Below are positions 35,048 through 47,183 of a stretch of 64,000 nucleotides of DNA, in pieces (the first letter of the stretch is position 1; each line of letters opens with the position of its first letter). The notes under the pieces are model-generated. The model did no database searches, had not been told where the DNA came from, and saw nothing but the letters and a program-made list of their open reading frames with translations. The translations under genes were made by a program, and so were the position numbers. This DNA is from Magnolia sinica (lineage: Eukaryota; Streptophyta; Magnoliopsida; Magnoliales; Magnoliaceae), in assembly GCF_029962835.1 (NCBI RefSeq), contig NC_080577.1, forward strand, positions 4,464,001 to 4,528,000, written 5' to 3'.

Positions 35048-36436
35048 GGAGTTTAGAGCCACTGGCCTTATTTTTGGGGCAGGTATCATATTTGGAGGGT
35101 CTACGTTGATGAATAGTATGGATTTACACGTGGCAGGTGAGATTGCGAGTATTCTTCAAATTCTACTCTAGCGGGCAGAGGTTCAAGTGAATGAAAAAGG
35201 CTTTTTTGTCTTAATTTTCATGGGTGGGTTATTTGAGACTCTTATCTACATTAAAATCCAGATATCAAATTCATTGGATAACTGCCAATCTTAACCGTTC
35301 AATAAATATCTTAAATCTGGTAGTAAGGAAATTCAATAATCATAATTTTTGGTTGATGCTGTATCTAAAGTTGTGTGCATAAATTGAACGGTTGGTTTGA
35401 ATTACTCGCTTGTGGAGTACCCAATTTCTAAGGGGTTATTTGGAGCCATGGATTGGGGGGATTTGAGGAGATTTCAAATCCTTGTATGTTTGGTACCATA
35501 AAGTAAATGGGGATTTCAAATTCTTTCTTTGAAAGGGTTTGAAAACAAAGGAGGAAATAAGATTACACCTGAAATCCTTTCATGAGTGGCATGTGCAACA
35601 TGTGTGTCAATGGGCTGTTAATCTACTGGGCACATGGCCCACATGATATCCCAAAACAATTAAGTTATCAATTGTAATGCTAGAATTACTTTAATAAGAT
35701 GATACGCACTATTCAAACATTGTCTATATAAATCAATAGTTAAAAGTCGCTCGAATAAAACCCTATACTTTTGGATCAACTGAGACATGACGTTTCATCA
35801 TTTTCAACAATGTATATATTTCAATGGGCTCCCTACCATCATTGTGTTAAACATTACACGTATATAATAATTAGAGATATTAAAGTTAATTTAATAATTA
35901 AATTCAAACCCCAATAAATTTATTATCACTCCTTGGAAGTTAGGCGAGTCACACCATGTGAGTTTTGAGATTTTAGGCATGACATCACAATTTTTCTTAA
36001 TCTAAGCTTTGGATTTTTGGGACATTTGGAGTTACGACCAAACATTAAGTGGAGCACCAAATGGACGGTGTGGATTTCATGAACATAATGTTGTTTGCCC
36101 ACATGATGCTCATTTATTCTAGGACTATATTAGCTTTATATTTTAAAAGGAAGTACTTAATTTTTGTTCAATACCAATTTAAAATGATGGTGACGTAACC
36201 TTTCACACATGGCTCAACTATCTAAATCATCTAATTGAAGGGCACATGAGGATGCATCTTTTCACTATAATTAGATTGATAAAGCCTTTCGAAAATTCCA
36301 TGTATGAAGTTGAAAATTGCCCCAACTCTCTTAATTGGGGTAGCCCTGCCACCAAAAACCTACACGCAAGGATTAGAATTACTAGCAATGGAAGTGCATC
36401 TTTTTTGTCCTTTTCTTTCCCAACAAGCAAACTCTA
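35048..36436. other. Intergenic with decayed MITE
   Basis: 35432-36050 begins GGGGTTATTTGGAGCCATGG and shares AAAGTTAATTTAATAATTAA with 34259-35047, so it is probably a related element with no clean right end. No gene was seen. Confidence 0.4.
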
Positions 36437-36935
36437 AACCGGGAGGGGATTAGGTGCGGCCCGGGCCCACATTGATGCATGTATTCTACATCCATACGGT
36501 CCATTCATTTTTTATTTTTTTTAGACTCTTTTAAGGCATAATCCAAAAAATAAAGCATATCCAATTTTCAAGTGGACCATGATATAGGAAACAGTGGTGA
36601 TTGAATGATCCGCCTTTAAAAAATTCATAAGGCCCACCGTAATGTTTCTGGAACTTTTATTTTCCATCCAACCTGTTATAAAGTCATAAATACATGATGA
36701 AGGGAAGAAACAAATATCATCTTGGTCGGAAACTTTTCTAACCCATAAGAAGCTGTGAATGGTTAATCACCACTGTTTCCTAGATATGGTCCACTTGAGA
36801 TTTGGATCTACTTATTTTTTGAGCTCGTGCTAAAATGATCTGGCAAAAAGGATGAACGGTGTGGATGTAGAATACATACATCAAGGTGGGCCCCATGGCA
36901 AGGGCAGCACCGTCTTGAGTGAGGTCGGCTCTCCT
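36437..36935. mobile_element. Palindromic MITE copy, both arms
   Basis: Left arm GGTGCGGCCCGGGCCCAC; right arm ends AAGGTGGGCCCCATGGCAAG and GGGCAGCACCGTC. Arms and loop follow the family order. No target duplication was fixed. Confidence 0.6.
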
Positions 36936-37925
36936 GAAAACCCAATCTCATTTGTGCGGGCCATGCTCATTTGTTGATCTTCAGCAATCCATTTTATGTC
37001 ACTTGCAGCACGACTGGTGTGTGAACTAGCTTCATCTTGGGACGCATATTTGGTGGAGCCCACCTCGATGGACAGCCCAGATATCTCCAATGCGGGTGGG
37101 TGTTCCGGTGAGTATTGTTCAGATCCCACTCGCGCGAGTGGGGGCTCCACTCGAAATCAGTGGTTTGCACGAATGCTTCCCCACCCATTGCAATAGAATA
37201 CGTCGAGATTTTAACCTTTGATTATGGGGTCACCTACCAATGATCCAAGGCGTTTATATGACAAATAACACTTTTTATGTTAGAAAGTCCACAAAAGAAA
37301 GCTTCAATTATAATTATTTTAACCCTTAGATAATTCGGATCTTTTGCTTTGAAAATGAACGGTCACCATAGTATTTTTATAATCAAGGGTTCAAATGGTT
37401 AATCAGATTTATCATTTTTTTACACAACCCATCCAAGAAGAGCTCTATCAAATAAACGGTTCGCATCATTGAAGAAATCCCAAACATGATGGCTAGGGTC
37501 CCAAAGTATCTTATTGCAACACAATGTAAGAATGTAGTCGGGTAAACCTCCACCAACAAGACATTTGGCATTAGTGGGAAAGATCTTTTTGTCCTCGTTT
37601 ACAAGGGAGGCGGTACAGAGTCCGGTAATCCAGATCGTTCATCTGGCGGGAACGATCACCAGGGGAACGTGGATTTTCCAGTGCTGTGATGCTAGGTGAG
37701 GTATCTGAGAAATCCTCCCGGTCCATATGTTTTGTGAGCTAATTTTAGTATATGCGACAAAACGAGGCCATTTGTTAAGCTCATTTTGATACATGCCACA
37801 GAATAAAATTAATCCAAAACTCAAGTACACGACCCAAGAAGGAAAATTAGGGAAGGAAATTATTACCCTTAAAACCTAAAATAACAATGTAACAAAGAAT
37901 GGGGATTGGATGAAGCTGGGCAAGC
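36936..37925. other. Intergenic, nothing recognised
   Basis: No coding, RNA or clear repeat feature. Confidence 0.4.
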
Positions 37926-38375
37926 ACCTACTCTGGTGAAGCTGTGACACTCGGCCCACTTTTAAGTATTGTTGTATATTTTACCCATTTATTTGTTTTT
38001 ACCTTATTTTAGAGCATGGGCTAAAAAACGAACTAGATCTAAATTTCAAGTGGACCACACAGCAGAAAACACACCGTTGGTTGAGTTGAATGGCCACTAT
38101 TTAAAAATTATCAAATCAAGTTGATATTTGTGTTTTCACTTCATTCACGTTCATCTGACTTTATCGATGCCTCAAATGGTAAATAACCGGGCATAGAAAG
38201 CTTTAAGCGGTGGGCATTCAATCACCACTGTTTAATGTGGTGTGGTCCGCGTTAGATTTTTGGATAGATTTTATTTATTTTTTGGCTCATGCCCGGGATA
38301 AACTGGAAAAAAAATGGACGGCGTGTATATACAACATATAAATCAAGGTGGGCCCCACGATCCCGTTCTCTCCAA
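37926..38375. mobile_element. Palindromic MITE copy, both arms
   Basis: Left arm CACTCGGCCCACTTTTAAG; right arm AATCAAGGTGGGCCCCACGA. Loop words CATCTGACTTTATCGATGC are in place. Confidence 0.6.
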
Positions 38376-38936
38376 CTGACAGCTGTTCGAAAGAACAAAG
38401 GCAACAAGGAATGCAGCAGATATGTCGCACATGAACTTTATCCTCGTGTTTCACGTTTTCTCGCTATAATTTGGTTTATATCGCTATAAATCGTTTAGCC
38501 GAGAAGTATGGAGTTTTTCACCATTTGCTCGACACCCTCCGTCCGCTTGCAGCAGAGATTTTTGACTAGTCTGCATTGAACATGTTTTACTAAACTGTGG
38601 CAGCACATTCATCTCACATCTGGAATACATGCACGTCAATCCAAACCATCCACATTGTGGGACCCACTGTGTATTTATTCTAGAACAAAAATAACATTGA
38701 CTGAATAATCTTATCCGTCTTATGTCTTTGTTGTGGGGCGTTAGACAATTTTTCTTTTATAAATCATTTTGATGGACAACTATTCAATGATCAAGATTAA
38801 GGTATTATTATTTTTTGTATTATTTCCATGCTCGCTTAACTTCCAGGAAAAGAATTTGGATGGTATGGACTGGGTAAATTTTTGCCAAGTGATATTTGAA
38901 TGCAGATTGCGTGGTGACACCATCCCACTTTGCCTC

Positions 38937-39165
38937 CAGAGCGGATTAGGTGAGACCCTTCCCTGACCCACGACTGTGCGGCCCTTACCATGGGTTACGA
39001 TGGGGCCCACCTTGATGTATATATTATGTATCCACACCGTTCATTCATTTTCCAAGATCATTGTATGGCATTATTCAAAAAATGAAGTAGATCCAATTAA
39101 CAGGTGGGCCATACCATAAGAAAAGTGGTAATTGACCATTAATGAGCCACACAAGTTTTGGATCA
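38937..39165. mobile_element. Palindromic MITE, left arm only
   Basis: Starts GCGGATTAGGTGAGACCC, then GTGCGGCCCTTACCATGGG and the first arm. The second arm is absent. Confidence 0.55.
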
Positions 39166-39248
39166 AGATGAACCTAGGCTTAAATCATATACCACAACTG
39201 GACAACCTAGCGGCTCAGTAGGATTTGGGAAGGCAATTTTGAAATGGA

Positions 39249-39274
39249 AAAAAAAAAAAAAAAAAAAAAAAAAA
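39249..39274. repeat. A-run, about 26 bases
   Basis: Homopolymer followed by GAAGAAGG. It could be the tail of an unrecognised retroposed insertion, but nothing upstream identifies one. Confidence 0.7.
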
Positions 39275-39946
39275 AGAAGAAGGCATATTTCATCTCTCTC
39301 TCTTCACAGCAGTCTCTCTCAAATCCAACCGGTATGCCTGTCCTCTCTGATTCCAGCTCGAGCAAACAAAAATACGCCAGACTGGACTATTTTGGTTTGT
39401 CACAGGTTTAAGCTGACACATTAACACCCCTACTCATACCTCAATGGTGTGGGGAGGTGGTAGGATTTGATTAGGCGACATGCCACCGTCGAAATTGAAG
39501 CCATAAAAAGTATATTGCAAAGTTGTTCTCTTTTGACACCATGGATTCAGAATACTTTTATGGACAGTCTCTTAGATTTGAAATACTCCTTCAAAATCTC
39601 TTATCATTCAAACATAACTATGCTTTAAAAATTATATAATATATTTATAGGAATTTAAATTTAATTTGTAAATTAATTTTAATATTCATAATCAGTGTGT
39701 ACATATGTGATATTTGACACGGTGATTATAATAAGAAGATTGAAATATACACGTTGACCAAAAAAGCGATGAAATTCCAAACTCCAGATGGGCCACGAAT
39801 GTAGGATCATGATCAATCAACGAACCAACATTTTTTTATCATTAATTTACATATCCAAAGTTTGGACTACTCAGATTATTCTATTAATGTAATTTTAGTG
39901 ATGTAGTAAATAATTTAATTGTTTTAAGGTATCATTGATGGGACAC

Positions 39947-40627
39947 TGGCGCAGAGATGAACATGATGAGGTTGAGCACCATCTTCCTTAAGGATAACTG
40001 CTCCGAATTCACGGAGCTTCTTTGGACTCCACACAGAGGCTTCTCGAATCCACGATGAAATAAAGCAATAAAATATAAATAAATTCTAATAAATTTAAAA
40101 TTTGACTGATTGATTAAATAAATGAGTTCACAATCCTTTAAATAGGGATTCCAAGCAATTTGAGAGAAATCAGAAGCAAACTATAACTAAAACTCTATAA
40201 AATTCGTAACTTACTATAAATAGTAAATTTACTTTTATAGTAAGTTTCTTATGTGGCTTAACCACGTTATTTTCCTAATTATTATAAGCACTTTTCATGT
40301 TGGACATAACTCCTAAAGCCCAACGGATGAAGAATTATAATCAAACTAAAACTTACTATTTATAGTAAAAACATAACTAAACATGGAATTCGCCCGTGGT
40401 TATGATGGAATCTCACAAATTTGGCATGGGCAACTCGGCATATTCGAGTTAGTTGGCTAAAGTAGCTCGTCCTACCCCAAAATCATACATGGTACATCGA
40501 GTAACTCATTCTGATTTGCGAGATATGCCTATTTTAAGGTTCTGACGATCTTAACGGCTTTTGCCTCTGAGCGGGCCTTCTTTGGTCCATATTGAACATG
40601 AAAGTGTTCGCGACCCGCTCTATATCA
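39947..40627 (-). repeat. LTR of the 39947-42588 element (3' LTR)
   Basis: 681 bp, TGGCGCAGAG to CTATATCA on the plus strand. Confidence 0.8.
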
Positions 40628-41918
40628 GTCTCCTCCACTTCAAAAGAATTCGTCATCAAGTTCTCATACATGCTAGGAATGTATCTGTAACACTTTGTAT
40701 ATCAAACCCCTCATCTTGGAAAAAACTCGTCCTCGAGTTAAAGGACTTGGTTCATGATTCTAAGATAATTTTTTGTGTCGATGTTTATTAATCCTTTTAT
40801 TGTACTTGATATTATGCTCTTGAGTTGACACAGTACATGTAATCATGCTCTCCTTGACTTGACTAGTATGGATCAATTCCTTCACTTCTGCCTCAAGATC
40901 TCACATTCCTTCTGATAATGTGGGCAATTATGCATACTTATCCTTATGATAAGATCAATGTGATTTTGTATATGGGAAGGCAATTTATTGGAGAGTTCAT
41001 CGAACACACAATCGTCTTGAACTCTTACAACACTGGCTTTAAATCCCTTGGGATGTTCACGGGTTGTATATATTCTTTCTTTTCAACTAATGGATATATA
41101 TCTCTTATTTTCTCAGATTATTTAACAAAAGCATGTTCAGTTGTGAGAGATTGTCTCTCCACTTAAAAAGTCTTGGATTGGTTCTTCGCTCTTATAGGGA
41201 GGAGACGAATCTTTCTACCATATTTAGTAAATTTAAATATATTATCCTTACCTTTATGTGTAGCAATAACATCAATATTAATTTGTCATGATCAACCAAG
41301 TAACATATGACAAACTTTCATGTCGACTACGTCACAAAGTACTTGATCTTTATAAATTTTATCAATTGAAAGCAAGATAGTACATTGTTCGGTTACCTCT
41401 ATTTTGTTTACCTCATTGATCCATGCAATCGTGTACAGAGATGGATGCTTTTCTGTTTTCAGTTGCAGCTTTCCACCATTATTTTCGACCCAAGATTCTC
41501 ACTAATCCTGACATCAATGATTACATTACAAACTTTTTTGCTGACAGTATACGTCGTTCGAAAGATGTTGTCTCGTTGTAATTTTATTTCTACCTTTGGC
41601 ATGTATAACGACTTCCTCACGATCAAAGTGGTAGCCTGCGATTTACTATAATCCGATGGCGCTCTGCAGAAATCGGGGTTGTGTTGTGCAGTGACCACAG
41701 GCGGTTGAGCATCGCTTTGAGCTCGATGCGGAATTAGCGCATCCGCAATATGATTGAGGGTTATCTGCAACCCTTGCGTGGTCAACTGACTCTTCCAGTG
41801 GAAAGTTTCCATTCTTTCTGAAAAATAACAAATCCATGGATCACCGTTCAAAGAATTTTTGGCTAATACCTTTGTTGTTTGTCATCGGCCCGAGGGGAGT
41901 CTTCGCTCTAATACCAAT

Positions 41919-42588
41919 TTACACAGGGATGAACGTGATGAGGTCGATCACCGTCTTCCTTAAGGATAACTACTCCAAATCCATGGAACTTCTCTGGACT
42001 CCTCACTGAGACTTCTCGAACCCACGAGGAAAGAAAACAAGAAAATATAAATAAATTCAAATTTGATTGATGAATGAAATAAATGAGTTCACAACCCTTT
42101 AAATAGAGATACCAAGCAATATGAGAGAAATCAGAAGCAAACTATAACTAAAACTTCTAGAAACTCGTAATTTACTGTAAATAGTAAATTTACTTTTATA
42201 TTAAGTGTCCTATATGGCTTAACCACGTTATTGTCCTAATTATTGTAAGCACTTTTTATATTGGACACAACTCCTAAAGCCCAATGGATGAAGAGTTATA
42301 ATCAAACTAAAACTTACTATTTATAGTAAAAACTGAACTAAACATAGAATTCGGTTGTCGATATGATGAAATCTCGCAAATTCGGCGTGGCCAACCCGAA
42401 ATAGCCAGGTTGGTTGGATAAAGTAGCTTGTCCTACCCCAAAATCACATATGGTACATCGAGTAACTCATTCTGGTTTGTGAGAAATGCCTATTTTAAGG
42501 TTCTGATGGTCTTGATGACTTCTGCCTTTGATCGGGCCTTCTTTGGTCCATCTTGGACATGAAAGTGTCTGCGACCCGCTCTATATCA
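41919..42588 (-). repeat. LTR of the 39947-42588 element (5' LTR)
   Basis: About 670 bp, homologous to 39947-40627, ending CTATATCA followed by the GACAC duplication. Confidence 0.8.
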
Positions 42589-42654
42589 GACACATGTATA
42601 GTAGAATATTAACCTAATAACACTTATATTACATGTGCGACTACGTGGATTTTA

Positions 42655-42880
42655 AAAATAAGGTAAATAAGAGACACTAGTGGTGGCTTAGGAAGGTTGT
42701 ATATCCCCGTTGTTTCCAATGGCATGATCCACTTAATCGTTGGATATGCCTCAAATTTAAGCTCACACTCTAAAATGAGATGGCAAAATGGATGAACAAC
42801 ATGGATAAATACATACATTATTGTGGGCCCACAAAATCCTAACATCACATTGCTACATGGTGGTGGGGTCCTGTATGAGG
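42655..42880. mobile_element. Palindromic MITE fragment (right arm)
   Basis: Runs through CCACTTAATCGTTGGATATG to TTATTGTGGGCCCAC. No left arm. Confidence 0.5.
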
Positions 42881-42974
42881 TCCATTGGTGATAGCAGCAC
42901 ATGACATGATCAAATCCTATCGTGTCCTAGCAGCATTGAGGCGTATGATGTTAAGGTCATCATACAATCCATGT

Positions 42975-43224
42975 TAAGGGTTGATAAATATACTTTAGTC
43001 CTGCTTAGACGTTAAGTAGGTGGTGACTGGTAAGGAGCTCATCACCTACCTCAGTGGTGAAACTAAGTAGCAATATTTTGATTGGTGGGGCTGTATTGTC
43101 TTAGTAAGGAGCTCATTACCTACCTCTGTATATCTTATGAACAGGTTGGATGACAAATAAACATCGTTGTAGGGCTAGTAAGATTTCAACGGTGGAAATC
43201 ATTATCCCCACTGTTTCTGTGGTA
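42975..43224 (+). repeat. Exact 250-bp direct repeat, copy 1
   Basis: Begins TAAGGGTTGATAAATATAC and ends CTGTTTCTGTGGTA. I see no difference from 44291-44540. It includes part of a palindromic MITE. Confidence 0.9.
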
Positions 43225-44290
43225 ATCTAAAACTAAATAGAACTAGAACTAGACTAAGATGTAATCTAAATCAAGCGAATATGAGGGAATAATTGTGAAT
43301 AGAATAATTAAAAACTAATAAAAATAAAGGTGGGAACTAGGGTGTCAAGGATCCACTTGTAGTAATTGGGAAGTTACCTTATATTGATTCAAGGACACAA
43401 CTAAATCAAAGTTCCATCGTATGATCGAATGTCTTGGATCTAATTATCAGATACGATAGATTTGGAAGTGATTCACCTATCCTGGATCAAAGAATCAGGA
43501 TCAATTTCTAAAACAAATTCTGCATTCCTTCAGGTCGTTACGCGACCTGCGTAATGGCCACCCGAGTTTGGTACTCGACCCATACTTCTATAAATAGCCC
43601 ATAAGACTTCATTTCTTCACTTTCTCATTTCACAGCCGAACTCCATTTCTCTGATTTTTCTTTTTCCCCACCCAACTGGTACTTGTTGCGCAACCTGTGT
43701 AATGATTTCTTCATCGCGCAAGGTCTTGAATCGTTACATTGCCTGCATAATACAGACCCCGTTGCGCAACTCGCGCAACTCGCGCAACTGCTACTTTGGC
43801 AAATTTTCGAGACTTAACCAAGCTTTTGAATTTCTTCATTTTAACATGGCCCATACTAAAAGGACTTTCCTTGCTGTCGATCTTCCCTCCGATCAACCTT
43901 CTCACCGTCACTATTTGGATGTTTTGTACAAAAAATAGGTGGGGCCCACTTCTGATGGCATTCTCGGAGATCTACTCCGCTTATCCTCTTCTTAGTAACG
44001 TGTAAGCCCATGAGTCAAAGTATGAAGTAGATCTAAACACTTGGTGGGCCACACCATCCACATGATGAGTAATGACATGGGACGTCTTGTGATGGACGAT
44101 CTTGAACGTCCACTACAACATTTCAACAAGGTCAATGTTTCTCCTCCTCGCCGCACCATCCAAAAGTGAAATTTGGCGAATATCCAATCGGTTGATTTGG
44201 GTCCCGATCTCCCAAGGATGTCCAAGATGCTTTCTTAATGGTTATTATCCGATCTTGTCCATCGGGTCACTTACACACCGATCCAATGGC
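43225..44290. other. 1066-bp segment between the direct repeats
   Basis: The first 200 bases resemble the start of the LTR-like unit at 59034 (ACTAGAACTAGACTAAGATG). Then comes unrecognised sequence with repeated TTGCGCAAC/CTCGCGCAAC words (43686-43790), and a fragment with GGTGGGGCCCACTTC (about 43938). No gene was seen. Confidence 0.45.
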
Positions 44291-44540
44291 TAAGGGTTGA
44301 TAAATATACTTTAGTCCTGCTTAGACGTTAAGTAGGTGGTGACTGGTAAGGAGCTCATCACCTACCTCAGTGGTGAAACTAAGTAGCAATATTTTGATTG
44401 GTGGGGCTGTATTGTCTTAGTAAGGAGCTCATTACCTACCTCTGTATATCTTATGAACAGGTTGGATGACAAATAAACATCGTTGTAGGGCTAGTAAGAT
44501 TTCAACGGTGGAAATCATTATCCCCACTGTTTCTGTGGTA
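44291..44540 (+). repeat. Exact 250-bp direct repeat, copy 2
   Basis: Identical to 42975-43224. Here the palindromic MITE arm continues uninterrupted to about 44655, so this copy sits in its original context. Confidence 0.9.
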
Positions 44541-44727
44541 TGATCGACTTGATCTTTGGATATGTTTCAATTTTGGATTAACCCCTTAAATTATATGAAA
44601 AAATGGGTGGACGGCGTGGATAGACCACATACATTCAAGGTGGGCCCAACTGAGTTTACTTGGTATGATAAGAGCGTACTGAGTAACTCAGTATGCAGTC
44701 TGATTTCGCGAAGACGAGTATTATAGC

Positions 44728-45296
44728 TAGGGTTGTACACGAACTGAGTTAGTTTGGTTAGCTCGCTCGAAAAAGCTCAACTTGACTAGGTTTGAAGCTG
44801 AGTTCAAGCCAAGTTGAGCTGATTTTTTTAGCTTGAAAAAATTTCAAATTGAGTTCGAGCTTGCCCAAGCTCGACTTGACTCAAATCGAACCCAACTCGA
44901 ATCGAATTCGGATCAAACCAGTTGAGTGACTCGGTTACTTTGATATTGATGTTACTCACCAAGAAATGACTCAACAAAGTGTCGGTTGGTGGCAAGGAAG
45001 GTATGTATATGAAACAAGTATTCTTTTTTCTTGATTTTGACGTTGCTTATAAGGTGTTTGATGAAATGCCTATAAAACTAGAGCTATTGTTTTATACATA
45101 GTAAGAATTTGAAAGTACAGTCCATGTGTTTGTGAAAATGTTACACAAGTGAACTCAGCTTGTTATTGGCTTGACCTCAGGCTCGAACTAGATTAAGCCA
45201 CTGACTGAACTAAGCTGAGCTAGCCAACTAGGTTTGAGGACCGAGCCGAGTTCAAGCTGGGGTAGCTAGACTTAGTTCGACTGGTGTACACCTCTA
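44728..45296. mobile_element. hAT-type MITE, 569 bp
   Basis: Ends TAGGGTTGTACAC and GTGTACACCTCTA are inverted repeats. The flanking 8-mers ATTATAGC (44720-44727) and GTTGTAGC (45297-45304) match at 6 of 8 bases. Subterminal regions are full of GAGCT/AAGCTCGA words in both orientations, like hAT transposase-binding repeats. No coding. Confidence 0.65.
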
Positions 45297-45339
45297 GTTG
45301 TAGCACCTCTCACCAGTTGTACGAACGGTTCAAACTAGA

Positions 45340-45700
45340 TAAAGTTACATGGTCTCCAAAATAATGTATTTATTATATCCACACTGTTCATCCATTTTTT
45401 GAGATCATTTTAGAGCATTATACTAAAAATGATTCATATCCAAATCCTAAGTGGACCACACCAGAAACAGCAGTGGGTACAATGATTCTCACCGTTAAAA
45501 CAGTCATAGGGCCCACCATAGCGTTTATTTTCCACCCAATCCGCTCATGAGGTCCCAAGGACCTAGATGAAGAGGAAAAACAAATATAATACCGATCCAA
45601 AACTTCTGTGACCCGTAAGGATTTCAATGGTAGACGTTCATTCCCCCCTACGGTTGGGATATAACACATACCTCATGATGGAGACCCACAAAACTTGGTG
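45340..45700. mobile_element. Palindromic MITE copy
   Basis: From CCACACTGTTCATCCATTTT through the loop (CCCAATCCGCTCATGAGGTC) to CATACCTCATGATGGAGACC. The second arm is shortened. Confidence 0.55.
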
Positions 45701-45949
45701 TCGTCAACGCACCAGCCATATCGCTGGTGTGCGGTACATCAGCCAATCCGTTTCCATCTGCAACACCCAACGTACGCATGTTTCTTCCAGATGCTGGCAG
45801 GGCTTATCCTGCTCTACGTGGTGGATGTTGAAATTGGATTGCGTACTGAGTCACACAGTTCGCTTTCTTCATACTGAGGGGGAAACCGAATACACACATC
45901 AAGGTGGGCCCGACGGTAAGGGACGTACCGTCTTAGGTGAGTCCGGGTT

Positions 45950-46506
45950 GGACGCGGATTAGCTACTGACAGGTTGAGTAGCTAGTCTCACCACTGAAGT
46001 GACGTCACCAAGTTCTGTGGGCCCTGCCATAATGTATGTTTTGTATCCACACCGTTCATCCAGTTGGAGAGATCATGTTAGGGCGTGATCCAAAGAATGA
46101 GTAAGATCCAAATCTCGAGTGGACCCCACCACAGAAAACAGTGGGGAGAGTGACACCCACCGTTAAAAAGTTTTAAGGGCCACAAATGTTTTCGATCAAC
46201 CTGATATTTGTGTTTTCCATTCTTTCATGTCTGAGTTAACATATGAACAGTTTGGATCTCAAATAAACATCATGGTGGACCTTAGGAAGGTTTCAACGGT
46301 GGGTGTCACTCTCTTATCTGTTTTCTGTGGTGGGTCCACTACAGCCTTGGATCTGCCTTATTCTTTAAATCATATCCTAAAATGATCACTCCAAATGTAT
46401 GGACGGTGTGGATACAACACATACATCATGGTGGCCCCACAGAACTTGGTGACGTCACTTCAGTAGGAGTCTCGCTACTCAACCTGTCAGTAGCTAATCC
46501 GCGCCC
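45950..46506. mobile_element. Palindromic Mutator-type MITE, full length
   Basis: Starts GGACGCGGATTAGCTACTGA and ends TCAGTAGCTAATCCGCGCCC, near-perfect inverted repeats that continue as complementary arms (GAAGTGACGTCACC / GGTGACGTCACTTC). The flanks GTCCGGGTT (45941-45949) and GTCGGGTT (from 46507) fit a 9-bp target duplication with one base lost. Sister of 47720-48273. Confidence 0.7.
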
Positions 46507-47183
46507 GTCGGGTTCTCACCTAATCCGCTTTCCGGAAAAAAAGTCGAATCCCGAATATAACGATTAGAGAAAAGAATACGTTCAGAGAAGAGTGGCAGGA
46601 TTGCAAAGAAGAAAAAAGGAAAACTTTGGTACTCTTAAAGACGATGATGGATGATACACATGCGCCGAAAGAATTGTATACCTGGCGTACAATTAATTTA
46701 AACTTAACCGAATAAATAATAATTTCAGTTTAGAAGCCAAAAACTAAACTTGTTTGATCTGCTGTTGAAATTATTTAAAAAAACAAAAACAAAAAACCAA
46801 TGGTCCTATTTTCGTAAACATGTGTCTACCAATCAGGAGCCATGATTGTTCAACCAATCTGATTTAGGATCCTAACTTACTAAGGATCTTTTCTACAATT
46901 TAGATGGTTAATTTGATATAATGTACGCCATATAGACAATTTCTGGATGCCTGCACATCAAGTATCATCGGCTGCCAGAGTATCAAAGACTACGGTGGGC
47001 GCTGATGGTACGGGATTTACAGTGGTATCCGAATACTCGAGTGTGAATGCATCCTGATCTGCCGCGATATTCAATTTATCGCGTTTCGTTCAAGAGAACG
47101 TGACAAAAAATCGGCTCATACCCGTTTCTCGCTGCCACGTGGCAAAATTACACTGGCGCGAGATCTGTGCCGCCCATGGTGGT
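46507..47183. other. Intergenic with dispersed repeat (46640-46995)
   Basis: 46640-46995 matches the repeat at 25100-25400 and, in part, 14890-15120. No gene was seen. Confidence 0.5.

Larger units (their letters stand above)
39947..42588 (-). mobile_element. LTR retroelement fossil, Ty3/gypsy-like, non-autonomous
   Basis: Two direct repeats (39947-40627 and 41919-42588) begin with the GATGAACRTGATGAGG region and end GCTCTATATCA. The whole is flanked by a perfect 5-bp repeat GACAC (39942-39946 and 42589-42593). Next to the right LTR, GCTCTAATACCAA (41905-41917) is the complement of an initiator-tRNA-Met primer-binding site, so the element reads on the minus strand. The 1.3-kb interior holds only a gag/protease-like relic (about 41459-41850, with CNVIID). 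The LTRs differ at roughly one base in eight by eye, so it is not recent. It is broken. Confidence 0.8.
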
